Assembly (NCBI GenBank): GCA_002914845.1
Contig: JXTC01000287.1
Location: forward strand, 128,339 to 192,338
Direction of reading: 5' to 3'
DNA length: 64,000 nt
Origin: Trema orientale
Taxonomy: Eukaryota > Streptophyta > Magnoliopsida > Rosales > Cannabaceae
Shown here: one piece after another, positions 47,491 through 59,672 of the stretch
How positions within the stretch are numbered: the stretch's first letter is position 1
How the letters are laid out: every line of letters begins with the position of its first letter
Notes under the pieces: generated by a model
Told to the model about the DNA's origin: nothing
Databases searched by the model: none
What the model saw: the letters and a program-made list of their open reading frames with translations, nothing else
Made by a program: the position numbers and the translations under genes

Positions 47491-50400
47491 ATGGCTGCTA
47501 AACTTTTGCATTCCTTAGCTGATGAGAATCCAGATTTACAGAAGCAAATTGGATGCATGACTGGGATTTTTCAAATTTTTGATCGTCACCATGCCCTTAC
47601 TGGGAAAAGGATTACCCAAAAGAGGCTTCCTCCTCCTCCAGGTAATCTTCCTTTATGTTATGATTAAACTACTGTACTTTATACTTCATATGAAAATGAG
47701 CTTTTCTTAATATCTTTAACCCTTTAAGCTAGCACCAATCTCATGTATGTTCCCAGTTCCCGCGTTAAATTTGGTTTAATTTCTCTAATGCTTACCAATG
47801 GTTAACCTTATTGGTTTGGTTTCAATTTTGTGTTGCTGTCCAAATGAATGCAGGTCCTGTATAGCTCTTCAAAATTCATCTTGAAACTTTGCATCTAGAT
47901 TAGGACTGTTGTGTGTGTGTGTGTGTGTGTTTCTTTTCTTTTCCATGTTTGTAACCTTCAATATTGATAAATTGGGAGTCTTCAGGCTTCTAAAGTTGGC
48001 TCTTTCATTTCTCTGATAGGTAATTCCAGTTTCAGCAATAGTAGCCTGGAAAGACCATCTAATAATTCATACTGTCAGCAGACTTCAGGAGTAAGCACTT
48101 TCTTCTCCATTGCTTTATTTTTTTACGAAGTTATTAGAATTTTATTATGGTTATTTTTAGTCCATAAATATTGATATGGCTTGATGCAACTACAGCTTTT
48201 ATTAATGAATATTCTCTTGTGAACTATGCTAATGCATAATGGAATGATTCCATTTCTTATTCACAACTTCTGGTCTTGTATGTTGTGACTCTGTCGCCCA
48301 AGTTCTGCTCATTCTGGCTGTTTTTGTCTAAGCTTTGATTACTCAGTGCTTTAGCATACTTGACATTGTACTAAATCTAATTTGCCTGTTCTTGTAGGAG
48401 ATAAATTCAAACAAGAGTGTGAATGAGAAACAAAGACTTTCCACAGAATCATCAAGAGCCTCTTTCTCGTCCTCATGTTCATCATCATTATCATCTCTGG
48501 ATTGTAACAAAACTACTCAACAAGAAGTTTCTTCCTTTGACCGAATTATTTTTCCTGAAACTTCCTCAAGGGATCCAATGATGAACCAATCAAGTAACTC
48601 TCCACAATTGAGGAGGCAGTCTCTTGATCTCCGGGATGTGGTCAAGGACTCGATGTATAGGGAAGCCAGGGGACTATCGGTTAAGACCACAACTAAAGAG
48701 GAAGCAGCAGGTCATGGAGTGAAGCATAGAGATTCCCCTAGGCCCTTACAGCTTTCCAAACACGCGGATGGAGGCGTTGGATTTGGTGGAAAGCAAAATA
48801 CTCCAGTAGACCTGAAGGAGTCTCTTAGGGTTCTTGCTAAACTGAGAGAAGCACCTTGGTATCATAATGATGCTAGAGAACATTCGGTTCCATTGTATGA
48901 ATCAAAAGATGCGCCATGGCACTCAATTTCGAAGGATGCTCCTCGATTTTCTTATGACGGAAGAGAAATTAATCGGCTGTCTTTTGAAGCACGAGATGAC
49001 TTAAAATCAACTACGAAGCCCAGACTTTCGTTGGATAGTCGAGAAGTTTCAATCCGGGGTTCCAACTTTGATTCAAAACCAAATCATCTTTCAAAATTTG
49101 CCAAGAGTAGTAGAATGTTGAATGAGAAAGACCCTAGTCTACCAGAGTCATCAGGAACTCAAAAGCGACCTCCTAGTGTTGTAGCAAAGTTGATGGGCTT
49201 GGATGCATTGCCTGATTCTACTTTGGCTGATGATGTTCAGTTGGGTTTGATCAAAACCTTGCCAATTCATGATGGTGATTTGTCTGCAAAGTCACTGACA
49301 ACAAATAATCTTAACAGGCCTCTTCGACTTTCGAACTCACCAAGAAACTTAATGAAGGAGCCAACATCGCCGCAATGGAAAAGTACTGACTTCGTCATGA
49401 AACCCCTTTCAAGTTCAAGGTTTCCAATTGAACCAGCTCCATGGAGAATGCAGGATGGAACTAGAGGTTCTCAGAAAACTAGTTCCAGACCCGTAAAAGT
49501 CCCAGCGAGGACTGCAAACTCCTTCCCTTCTGTCTATAGTGAGATTGAGAAGAGACTTAAAGATCTGGAATTCAAACAATCTGGAAAGGATCTCAGGGCT
49601 CTTAAACAGATATTGGAGGCAATGCAAGAAAAGGGACTACTGGATGCCAGAAAGGAAGAACAAGCTTCTAATTTTGGAACCCAAGGACACCATGAACAGA
49701 GACATGTGAGTCCCAATCTAAATCTAAGCTCTGTTAACCAAAGACACCTGCTGGGAAACCATATTAATGCTACAACGATTAGAAAGTCTGGTTCATCAAG
49801 GACATTTGAATCTCCAATTGTGATCATGAAACCAGCTAAACTAGTTGAAAAATCTAGTACTTCTACTTCCTCAGAAGTTTCTGCAGATGGCCATTCCAAC
49901 ATCCATAAAACCCAAAATGGGGGAGCTGTAGATGGTAAAAGGGGTTCCAATAACAGCCGAACAGCTAAAGATCAGGCCCCTAAGTTCGGTCGCAGGGATG
50001 CCGCTGTCAATTCTGTTGACAAGAGAGGAAGTGCCAGGAATACAAGACCAACTCAGTCTAGGTCTCAACAACTTCTAATGGAAAACACTGCAACAAATGC
50101 AGCAAAGAGCACAGGATCTGTGAGCCCAAGACTGCAACAGAAGAAGCTTGAGATGGAGAAACGAAGTCGTCCACCTACCCCTCCATCTAATTCAAACAAA
50201 CCTAGAAGGCAAACTAACAGGCAGTCAACAGACTCAGGTTCCCCAGGTGGAAGAACCAGACCGAAGTATTCTAACTCACAACAAAGTGATGATCAACTAA
50301 GTGAAATAAGTACCGAGTCAAAGATGAGTTGCCAAGGTGATGACGTATCTGTGCAATCAGAAGGAAATATGCTTGTGGACTCAACACTAGACGTGGAAGT

Positions 50401-52420
50401 CACTAGTGCTTTACGGTCTACTGAGATGAATATCATCCTGAGTCCATCAATGAAGGCTGCCAATTGTTTAGCCTCCGACTCAGTACAGAAGGTAGGTGGC
50501 TAGGTGCTAGTTATCTTCTCTTCTAGTAATTAATTTCGTCATTTACGTGACATTTTTGTTTCCTGTTTCAGAAAGAAACTCCAAGGCTTGACGAAGAGGA
50601 GTCATTTGCAGAACTTGCTTCGGTCGCACCAGAACATCCTAGTCCTATCTCCGTTCTTGATACCTCTGCTTACAAAGATGATGCACCATCTCCTGTAAAA
50701 CAGATACCAACTGTCCTTAAAGGTAAATTTTACTTGTATCTTTTTCAGTTCAACATGGAGTCTTAATTTAGTGTAAAATTGAAATATTGTTAAATTAGAC
50801 AAAAGATCATAGTTTATGTTCATAATGTAATACGGTAGTCAACTATCTTTTACGGAAGATTTGAAAGTAAAAATAAATCCTCCAACAACTGTTTTATCAG
50901 TCAACAATTTGGCCGCTTATCCAAGAAAAACCAGGTATATATTAATGTTCCTGCATTTGGGATGAGAAAATTTGGACTTGTGCTGCTTGTTGTGTTTTTC
51001 CTAACTGAGATATATTTTAGAACAGTACCAGACTTAAGATCAAATGTGTCAGTTTTCCTACACAGCATTGTGATTGCATTGTTTCAGGTTGGAATTTCAC
51101 AAAACAGAGATCCTTGAGAAGTGACATCTAAGAATTTTAGTGTCTTACACGGATATTTATGCAATATTATCTGAAATAGTTTGATTTTCAAAGGAACAGT
51201 TATAGAACAATGATAAAGGTTGTTGATATGCAGTCAAACAGAGATGCTCTTATGTCATGACTCATGACTCATTACCGTAACGGTCATTATTTCTTCCTCT
51301 TTAAATTTCTTTGAGCAGCTATGTAGTATAGTTGTTTTAGGTGTGAAAAACTTAGCAGTGTTCACAGCTTAGGTTTCAGTAAAGCAATGCTTTGGCATGC
51401 AACTTGAGTTCAATGGTGCTCTGTGCCCTCCTTTAAGCGTAATTAATGGTGAACACATTCTGAATTGAAGAAATTGAACTTACTAACAGAATTCTTAGGT
51501 ATTCTTTTTTACTTTTCTTTTGGAGAAAACAAAAGGCCTTTTCTACCAATTCTTACTCTATATTTATTCAACCTACAGGTGATGATGCTCAGGATTCCAA
51601 TGACATGAACATCTTAGGTCAAGGTCAATGGAGCCCTGCAGATGATCTACCCTCTAATAGCGCAGGATCTGGTCTTACCTCTGAAATCAATCGCAAAAAA
51701 TTAGAGAATATTGAAAACTTAGTTCAGAAGCTTAGACGATTGAACTCCAGTCATGATGAAGCAAGAACAGACTACATTGCATCACTATGCGAGAATTCAA
51801 ATCCCGATCACAGATACATTTCTGAAATATTATTAGCTTCGGGCCTCCTACTCAGAGACCTTGGTTCTGGCCTAACAACATTTCAGCTTCATCCCTCAGG
51901 CCACCCCATCAACCCCGAGTTATTCTTTGTTTTGGAGCAAACCAAGGCAAGCAGCTTGCAACCAAAAGAAGAATGCAGCATTGGAAAGGCTGTCAATGCA
52001 AAACTAGACAAGGATAAGCTTCACAGGAAACTGATATTCGATGCTCTTAATGAAATTCTTGTTGGAAAGTTGGCTTCAGTTGGTGTGTCACACGAACCAT
52101 GGTTGAAGACTGAGAAACTGGCAAAGAAGACCCTCAATGCACAAAAGCTTCTCAAGGAATTGTGTTTTGAGATTGAACAGTTTCAAACCCAAAAACTAGA
52201 CTTCAGCTTAGAGGGTGAGGAAGATGGCTTGAAAACCATCTTATGGGATGATGTTATGCGTCGGTCTGAGAGTTGGACTGACTTATCTGGTGAGATTTCC
52301 GGGGCAGTTTTAGATGTTGAGCGCTCAATTTTCAAGGAGTTGGTAGATGAGGTTATTAGGGGAGAGGCAGCCGATTTGCGAACCAGACCAGGAAGACGAC
52401 GAAAGCTGTTTGCAAAATAG
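47491..52420 (+). CDS. LNG1: LONGIFOLIA / TON1-recruiting-motif (TRM) family protein
   Basis: Five exons, 47491-47641, 48020-48090, 48398-50491, 50572-50722 and 51579-52420, join in phase with GT-AG introns to give 1102 aa. I start at ATG 47491 (MAAKLLHSLADENPDLQKQ), not the in-frame upstream ATG-less extension. The N-terminus ending IGCMTGIFQIFDRHH and the RLPPPPG that follows are hallmarks of LONGIFOLIA proteins. PSVVAKLMGLDALP (V336 to L342) is the DUF3741/VARLMGL motif. A serine- and lysine-rich, presumably disordered middle is followed by a C-terminal DUF4378 region from about residue 885, containing YISEILLASGLLLRD, and the end RRRKLFAK. Known LNG/TRM proteins bind microtubules and TON1 and promote polar cell and organ elongation. 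The role here is inferred from the family. LNG1 versus LNG2 or another TRM clade cannot be told from this sequence alone. Confidence 0.9.
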
Positions 52421-52810
52421 TGTCTTTCAAAGTATTCTTTTCTTCTTCAATTCCACTTTGATCTTTGCTTCCTTATTTTTCATTTTGATGGTTCTTTTTC
52501 CTGACAAGAAGTGTAATAATTTACGTGTGAGAACTACGGTTCTCTTCCATGGATTTGTAAAGAAATTTAACTTGGAAAATTTTACAACCGGATTTCTTAA
52601 GGATCAAAATATATATAAACATAATCTGAGGCCCCATTTCTTCACAGCTTTCCTTTGTACACTCTTTCTTGGTTTTAATAAAATCATATTTTTAGTGATC
52701 ATTCTCGCAGGTTTCTACATCCTAGTAGCACTAAAGTGGTTTGTTTATTGTTGGCTTGATTATTTCTCTCTTCACATAAGAATATAGCTAGATTCAAACT
52801 TGGATTAAAT
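52421..52810 (+). promoter_or_regulatory. 3' UTR of gene 2 with poly-A signal
   Basis: AATAAA at 52677-52682 lies about 260 bases after the stop, in a T-rich context suitable for plant 3' end formation. An ORF across the stop region (52347-52787) is an out-of-frame shadow plus UTR. Confidence 0.5.
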
Positions 52811-52822
52811 AAGGCTTCCTGA

Positions 52823-52950
52823 ACCAACTGTTTCTAACAAATATGTATACAGCAAATATTCCTAAAACCAACTGTTTCTAACAAATATGTATACAGCAAA
52901 TATTCCTAAAACCAACTGTTTCTAACAAATATGTATACAGCAAATATTCC
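52823..52950. repeat. 44-bp tandem repeat, 2.9 copies
   Basis: Units start at 52823, 52867 and 52911 with ACCAACTGTTTCTAACAAAT and look identical by eye. The third is cut four bases short. The identity indicates a recent expansion. Confidence 0.95.
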
Positions 52951-52990
52951 CACATAACTTTAGGAATATCAACCAAGTATATATATACCA

Positions 52991-53102
52991 TTTGAGTGTG
53001 GTAGCCTAGTCTTATGAATGTCAAGTGGCTAGAGGTCGTCGGTTCGAGCTCGCTACCTCTGGTTGCCCCCATTAACCATTTTCTTCAGATTGAAAAAAAA
53101 AA
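52991..53102 (+). mobile_element. tRNA-derived SINE
   Basis: A 112-bp unit has an A-box-like GGTAGCCTAGT (from 53000), a B-box-like GGTTCGAGCTC (53041-53051) and an A-tail (53093-53102). It is flanked by AGTATATATATACCA (52976-52990) and AGTATTTATATACCA (53103-53117), a 15-bp target duplication with one mismatch. Size, pol III boxes, A-tail and long duplication define a SINE. Confidence 0.85.
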
Positions 53103-53342
53103 AGTATTTATATACCAACATATTTAAACACATACATACATGAATCTTTGTGTGCCCACATGTACATTACACGTGGTTATTGAACCAATATAACGGTCAC
53201 TTATTTTACAGTTTTTCAATTGTAAGAAAAAGGAAATTAAAAGTTTTGTTTTAAAAAAAAAATGAAAATTAAGAGTTGTATAGGGAGCACACTGGTTTTT
53301 CAATACTCTATAAACCATAGAGTATGAAGCTATATCAAGCGT

Positions 53343-53414
53343 GCCTCCGTAGCATAGTGGTAGTGCGTTCGCTTCGTAAGCGAAAGGTCGCGAGTTCGAT
53401 CCTCGCCGGGGGCT
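53343..53414 (+). tRNA. tRNA-Thr (anticodon CGT)
   Basis: A full cloverleaf can be drawn over 72 nt. The acceptor stem GCCTCCG pairs with CGGGGGC (one T-G pair), with discriminator T. The D arm is GCA/TGC. The anticodon stem TTCGC/GCGAA has loop TTCGTAA, so positions 34-36 are CGT. The T arm GCGAG/CTCGC has loop TTCGATC. No intron is present. CAA just upstream (in ATCAAGCGT) fits plant tRNA start sites. Confidence 0.95.
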
Positions 53415-53418
53415 TTTT
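53414..53418 (+). terminator. Pol III terminator of the tRNA gene
   Basis: A run of five T follows the tRNA 3' end directly, as expected for RNA polymerase III. Confidence 0.85.
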
Positions 53419-53445
53419 ACATTATAATTTTTTTGTCTTTAGTTT

Positions 53446-54087
53446 TTCTTAGCCATACACGATCAAGCGCATTATCTAGAGTATTTATAAATATAAACTA
53501 ATTGTTACGTTTATTAATTTATATCATATCATGCATGTCTTTGATTTTTTTTTTTTTCTCCTCCAACTGTTCTCTAAAGTTGAACCAAAGTGTACATTGT
53601 ATTGTTGTGAAAATAATTGCAAGTGCACAACATCGCGAACAAATAATATAATGATAAAAATAAAGATATCGTCCCACGGAGATTGAATAATTAAAATTTC
53701 CTACTAAGTAGTAGAATTGGATTAACCCTAATTTTATCTAACCAATCAAAATTAAAAAATAAAAAAAATAAAAATAAAATACTAAATTAAATAAATCACC
53801 AGAAAATATCTAGAGAAAATACCAATGTAAAACAACATAGGACACCAACTTCACCTTCCCAATCCTCTTAATTTTCTATTATTTCTTCTTATTCCAATTA
53901 ATTTACTCAAGTGCCAATTTGAATATCCTAATGTATATTACTAATCTCTTCCAAGACTTAGCAATAATATCCTCACTTAATATTTTACTATATTCCTATG
54001 TAAATTGAATTAAGCAAAAGATTCATTAAGTTCTATGATTTCTTTTAAAATTGTATAAACCTATCATGAGTATATTCCTATCCCATA
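53446..54087. repeat. Duplicated block, copy A
   Basis: From TTCTTAGCCATA to the assembly gap this matches 54230-54975 with scattered substitutions and a few indels. Copy A lacks a 40-odd base stretch that copy B has near 54360-54402. The shared core starting AATTGCAAGTGCACAA and containing GATATCGTCC looks like a repeat common in plant genomes, probably of LTR type, but no ends could be fixed. Confidence 0.8.
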
Positions 54088-54229
54088 NNNNNNNNNNNNN
54101 NNNNNNNNNNNNNNNNNNNNNNNNNNNNNNNNNNNNNNNNNNNNNNNNNNNNNNNNNNNNNNNNNNNNNNNNNNNNNNNNNNNNNNNNNNNNNNNNNNNN
54201 NNNNNNNNNNNNNNNNNNNNNNNNNNNNN
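54088..54229. other. Assembly gap (142 N)
   Basis: A run of unknown bases. Frames reported across it have no meaning. Confidence 0.99.
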
Positions 54230-54975
54230 TTCTTAGCCATAGACGATTGAGCTCTCTTGCGAGTTCAATCCTCAAAACTGATTAATCATATATTTGAATG
54301 ATTATTAATTATCTAGAGTATTTATAAATATGAACTAATTGTTACGTTTATTAATTTATACACATTGGAGGTAAGTCAATTCTCTTGCAAAACAATATGA
54401 TTGATATCATATCATGTATGTCTTTGATTTTTTTTTTCTCCTCCAACTGTTCTCTAAAGTTGAACCAAAATGTACATTGTATTGTTGTGAAAATAATTGC
54501 AAGTGCACAATATCGCGAACAAGTAATATAATGATAAGTAAAGATATCGTCCTACGGAGATTGAATAATTAAAATTTCTTACTAAGTAGTAAAATTAGAT
54601 TAACCCTAATTTTATCTAACCAATCAAAATTCAAAAATAAAGAAATAAAAATAAAAATAAAAATAAAAATAAAATACTAAATTAAATAAATCACCGAAAA
54701 ATATCTAGAGAAAATACTAATGCAAAACAACATAGGACGCCAACTTCACCTTCCCAATCCTCTTAATTTTCTATTGTTTCTTCCTATTCCAATTAATTTA
54801 CCCAAGTGCCGATTAGAATATCCTAGTGTATATTACTAATCTTTTCCAAGACTTAGCAATGATATCCTCACTTAATAATTTACGATATTCCTATGTAAAT
54901 TGAATTAAGCAAAAGATTCATTAAGTTCTATGATTTCTTTTAAAATTGCATAAACCTAAGAGTATATTCTTATCC
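54230..54975. repeat. Duplicated block, copy B
   Basis: It begins TTCTTAGCCATA immediately after the gap, at the same phase as copy A. It also contains CTTGCGAGTTCAATCCTCA at 54257-54275. This resembles the T arm of the tRNA-Thr at 53389-53405 with three changes and has a B-box-like GAGTTCAATCC. No complete tRNA is there. Confidence 0.8.
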
Positions 54976-55349
54976 CTTATAATTTATGTTATTCTATTCA
55001 TGGACATATTCTAAACCTCCTCTTCCAATTCAGTCTATAAATTCCTAATCAATTAATTGAGTGATCAATTCAATCAAAGTATTAAGCATAAATAGAATAA
55101 ACACTTTGTAATATAACGAAATAAAACCAAACAGAGAAATCCTGTGGTTGAAGAGACTCCACTCCACTGCTCCTCTCTCTCACTTTCTCTCTCTAGAATG
55201 GTGTGTGTTTTTTCCTCTCATATTCTAGTCTTATATAGCTGAGGAAAGAGAGTATTTGTGTCGTATAAAGATTCCAAAAATGTATTCTGATTGATCAATA
55301 TGATGTGGTGCTTTCCTATTTTTTTATCTCTCTCTCTCTTTCCCTTACG
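54976..55349. other. Sequence between copy B and the LINE
   Basis: AT-rich with CT-rich tracts (55170-55195 and 55326-55342). It probably continues the repeat of copy B. No gene is seen. Confidence 0.35.
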
Positions 55350-55384
55350 TTTTACGATTTCTGAGCAATTGGAAATGATTCCAT

Positions 55385-55902
55385 GACAGGCTATTGCTTC
55401 AACTTTTCTTAACAAGTTTAGGGCCATCTACACTAGAGAGCCAACCAATTGCCCCCCTGACTCCAAGGCCTAATTCCACCTGTTATATTTGAAGCTCAGA
55501 ATGAAATGCTTACTGAAATTCCCTCAAATGCTGAAATTATTACTACACTTTCTGAGATCAACCCAGATAAAGCTCTAGGTCCTGATGGTCTACCTAGCCT
55601 TTTTTACAAAGTATATTGGGATACCATAAAAGCTGATGTGATAGACAGGCTATTGCTTCAGCTTTTCTTAACAAGTTTAGGGCCATCTACACTAGAGAGC
55701 CAACCAATTGCCCCCTGATCTCCAAGGCCTAATTCTACCTATTATATATGAAGCTCAGAATGAAATGCTTACTGAAATTCCCTCAAATGATGAAATTATT
55801 GCCACACTTTCTAAGAACAACCCAGATAAAGCTCCAGGTCCTGATGGTCTACCTAGCCTTTTTTACAAAGCATACTAGGATACCATAAAAGCTGATGTGA
55901 TT
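55385..55902 (+). repeat. 259-bp tandem duplication at the LINE 5' end
   Basis: 55385-55643 and 55644-55902 both begin GACAGGCTATTGCTTCA and end AAAGCTGATGTGAT. They differ at roughly a dozen sites by eye, including an in-frame stop in the second copy (CATACTAGG). The DKALGPDGL/DKAPGPDGL segment of RT is therefore present twice. Confidence 0.9.
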
Positions 55903-58573
55903 CAGATGGTCTGTGAATTCTTCATAACAGGTACTCTCCAACCCCAACTCAATAAAACAAATATTGTCCTAATTCCAAAAATATCCTCTCCTACTAAGCT
56001 CAATGACTATCGGCCTATTAGTTTGTGCAACATCTCCTACAAAATCATCTCTAAACTCTTGGCCAATCGTCTGAAACCTCTTCTCCCAAACCTAATCTCC
56101 CCCTGTCAATTTGCTTTCATAAAAGGAAGAATTATCTCTGAGAATCCCTTGATTACTCAGGAAGTCCTGCATACTCTTAGGAGGAAAAAAGGTGCTGGTG
56201 GTCCTGATGTTACTCAAAATTGACATAGAAAAAGTATATGATCGCATGGACTGGAACCATTCGTATAGTCCTTCGAAATTTTGGATTTTCTGAAATTTGG
56301 GTCCATTGGGTTATGCAATGTGTGTCCTCACCTATTATGAAACTCCTTTTGAATGGCAGTCCATGTGGCTTGATCACTCCAGAGAGAGGACTGAGACAAG
56401 GGGATCCTATATCACTATACCTTTTCATTCTTTGCTCGGAGGTGCTGAGTCGTATTCTAAACAAAGCTGATGCAATGGGAGAGATCAAAGGAATCAATGT
56501 GTGTCGTAATGGTCCTAGCTTAAATCATATGTTGTTTGCTAATGATTTAACTCTTTTTGGCCGAGCTAACAAGAAGGAAGCAGTTGCCCTTTTGAAGTGT
56601 ATTAATCTCTATTCTGATTGGTCTGGTCAAAAGATGAATAAAGAAAAATCTTTCCTTTTGTTTAGCAAGAATTTCATTGGAAGCAGGACAATGGAAGTGA
56701 ACTCAATTCTCAATTTGAAGAGAATCAAACCGACATCCAAACACTTAGGGCTACCTATGTTTTTCTCTAAGTCCAAGACTAAAGACTTCAAGTACATTAT
56801 TAATAGAATCCAAGAGAAGTTGGCAGGATGGAAGGCTTTAATCTTGTCCAAAGCAGGGAGGCTCACTCTTCTCAATTCAGTTGCTGTTCTATTCCCTCTT
56901 ATGCCATGATGGCTTTTCCTGTTCTAAGGAAGACATGTTCTGAAATTGATGCCTTGTTTAGAGATTTCTGGTGGAGAAAAATTGGCAACAATAGACATGA
57001 TGGGTATTGGAAAGCTTGGGAGGAAATCTGTACTCCAAAAAGTTATAGAGGACTAGGTCTCAGAAGAATGAAGGATGTGAATTGGGCCTTCCTGGCTAAA
57101 TGGGGATAGCTACCCATTACGAATAATAACTCTCTTTGGGCTTCCATCGTGAAAGCTAAATACTTAAAGAGTTCTAAGTTCTTGTTAGCTAGAGGTTCCA
57201 CTTCAGATTCTTGGGTTTGGAAAGGTATCCTAGCTTCTAGAGACATTTTTACCAAGGGCCTATGTTTAAAAGTCGACTTATTTTCTTCTATTAACATCTG
57301 GAAAGAGTCTTGGTTCCCTTACTTGGACAATTTCGCACCACGTCCAATTGGTAGGATTAGAAATCTCACCTTAAAAATAGCTGATCTTTGCACTCCCTCT
57401 GGTCAATGGGATCTTTCTCTCTTGAAAAACACCTTTGAGCCTTCCACAGTCAAAGCTATCCTCAAAATGCCCACACTGAACAGTAATGCTCAAGAGGATA
57501 GTTGGTTTTGGGCAGCTTCATCCTCAGGATCCTTCTCGGTCAAGTCCGTTTACCTCTTAGATCAAGGTAAGAGATTCTCACAGAACTTGGTGGCTAGTCC
57601 TTCCTTCTGGAAATGGTTGTGGTCCAGTAAACTACACCAGCGACACAAGATTCTTTGGTGGACCATTGTTTCAGATATCTTACCCACAAGAGAGTTTCTA
57701 TCTCATTTCATGCACATTGATGATACTCAGTGTATTCTTTGCAAGAAGGACGTGGAATCGGCCATCCATCTTTTCTGGTCTTGTGAATTTGCTAGGGCCC
57801 TTTGGTTCTCTTCACCTTAGTCTATTCGAACAGATTCTATTATTTTTTCTTCTATAGGGGCTTGGTGCAAATGGCTTGCCTCAGAGGAGAACTCTTGGTT
57901 CCATCCCATACCAAAGCCTGAACTTCTTCTTTTTGCTTCAATCCTAGTTGAGGGAGTGTGGCGGGCTCGTAGTCAGGCAATGCATGAGAAGTCCTAACCT
58001 AACTTAGCTTTGGTCCACCAAAATATCTAATATCATTGGGTTGAGTTTCATAAAGCCATCATTCACCCCTTAAATGAAAACCAACTTCATACGAATTAGA
58101 CCCCTCCACCACCAGGTTGGTTTAAAGTTAATTTTAATGTAGCCATAAAAGGTCCTCACTCTATTCTCGCTATTGTTGCTAGGAATTCTCTAGGTGAGGT
58201 AATCTTGATAAGGACTTCCTCCCTTATTGGTTCGGAACTGCTAAGTGGGGAGGCTTGGGCTGCTTCTTTGGCTATTGATTATGCCATTGAATTTGGTTGG
58301 CTCAACTACATCTTTGAAGGGGACTCGTTGACTGTTATTTCTGAGCTAAATTCTTCTGAACAAGTGAAGCATTAGTGTATTAGAGATTGTCTGTCTGCTG
58401 CTAGAGCCAAACTTTCTGCAATTCCCTTTTGGTTTGCTATGAAAATTCCTAGATCCATCAATTTTGTGGCTCACAATGTCACCAAGTGGGCAGCTTTGAC
58501 TAATATTTTTGGTGACCTTATTCATGCCTCGCTTCCTGCGGGTGTTTTGTGTGATTGTATTGAGTGGTTTTAG
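55506..58573 (+). pseudogene. LINE ORF2 remnant (RT, zf-RVT, RNase H)
   Basis: Conserved L1 RT blocks are visible: [11 protein letters not shown] with DYRPISLCN (55897-56223), then after a frameshift RGLRQGDPIS and HMLFANDLTLF (56238-56909). The catalytic FADD box reads FAND (56535-56546). The 57149-57820 frame ends in the zf-RVT pattern CILCKKD...HLFWSC. RNase H follows to about 58573 with one stop (KH-stop-CIRD) and text such as FEGDSLTVISEL. Several stops and shifts make it dead. Confidence 0.85.
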
Positions 58574-58669
58574 CTTTGTTCTGTAACTGTTAACTGCTGT
58601 ATTTTCTACTTTTATTATTTTTCTTGCCCTATGCTTGTAAGAGGGCTCTTCTCCAGCAAAAAAAAAAAT

Positions 58670-59672
58670 TCCCTACGCTCGGCACAAATATAGGCGCTGA
58701 TTGGTGGTTTAACAAGTTGACTTTCATAAGCCGATGTGGCATCTTCTTGTTGGATACAGAAACCGGCTACACAGATTATTGGCGCACAGGATCAGACACT
58801 GCCAGAAGCTGCATCAAGACGTGGGCTCACCTGTCTCCTGGGCTGTCCCACTCGCGCACCCGTGCGTGAATGACACGCACGAATCTGAGCCGCTTTTCCG
58901 TTTGATCCGACGGCCATGATCACACCTATCTTCAATTCCATACTCGGGCATGTGACTTCTGTTTCAACTGATTTTTTTTTCTTTTCTTTTAAAACCTGAT
59001 TTTATACAAAATTAAATCAAATTAAAACCTAAATCTAATTAACTTAAACTAATTAAATTAAAATACCGAAACCTAATAAAATAACATAAAATTAAATAAA
59101 ACTAAATCTAAACCAAAATAAAATAAAACGACTTAAATTACTTAAAATCTAAATTAAAATTACTCTAGGACATATTTTTTAATGAATAATATAGCACAAT
59201 TAACTCTATTTTTATAGAGTTATCATATATCTCAAAAGACTAATATTTCTTTGAACTTTTTCATGCTAAATTTTAGTTTAAGCAAATGAAATTTTCATAA
59301 GAATTAACAAGCACTACCTCTTACTAATGTTTAATTACATGAATCTGTTTATAAGTATAATTCTTTCTTGCAGTTTTAGATCTGGCTATTACTAAACACT
59401 ATGGCCAAAGATACCTATCATGCATCCTATAGGTTAAGATGATAGGTGCATGTGATTCATTACTTGGTTATAGAGTAACATTTATAGTATATATATATAC
59501 ATATATGAGTACATCTGTGGAGCAATAATATTATTGTTGTGCATCGCAAATAGTACTAAATAACAGGTTTATTCATGCCATTTCATATGCAAGTATACAC
59601 TAGAGATATATACTAATTAGCACTTTCATGCCCTTATTGTCATTCATACTAAATTTGACCAACCATCCACCC
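58670..59672. other. Intergenic DNA right of the LINE
   Basis: 58670-58930 is unusually GC-rich for the window and carries overlapping open frames without recognisable homology. From 58970 it becomes very AT-rich, with repeated AAATTAAAAC/AAATAAAAC words. No supported gene. Confidence 0.4.

Larger units (their letters stand above)
55350..58669 (+). mobile_element. L1-type LINE, 5'-truncated, with poly-A end
   Basis: The element starts within the linker before RT, so it has no ORF1 or endonuclease. It has RT, zf-RVT and RNase H in order, then a short 3' UTR ending in an A-run (58659-58669). TTCCCTTACG near 55341-55350 and TTCCCTACG at 58670-58678 could be its target duplication, with one indel. 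The exact 5' boundary is uncertain because an internal 259-bp duplication lies there. Confidence 0.8.

Noticed and set aside
54051..54275. Open frames spanning the N run
   Set aside because: They exist only because unknown bases cannot contain stops.
54257..54275. Possible second tRNA gene
   Set aside because: Only a T-arm-like segment is present; no acceptor or anticodon stem can be formed.
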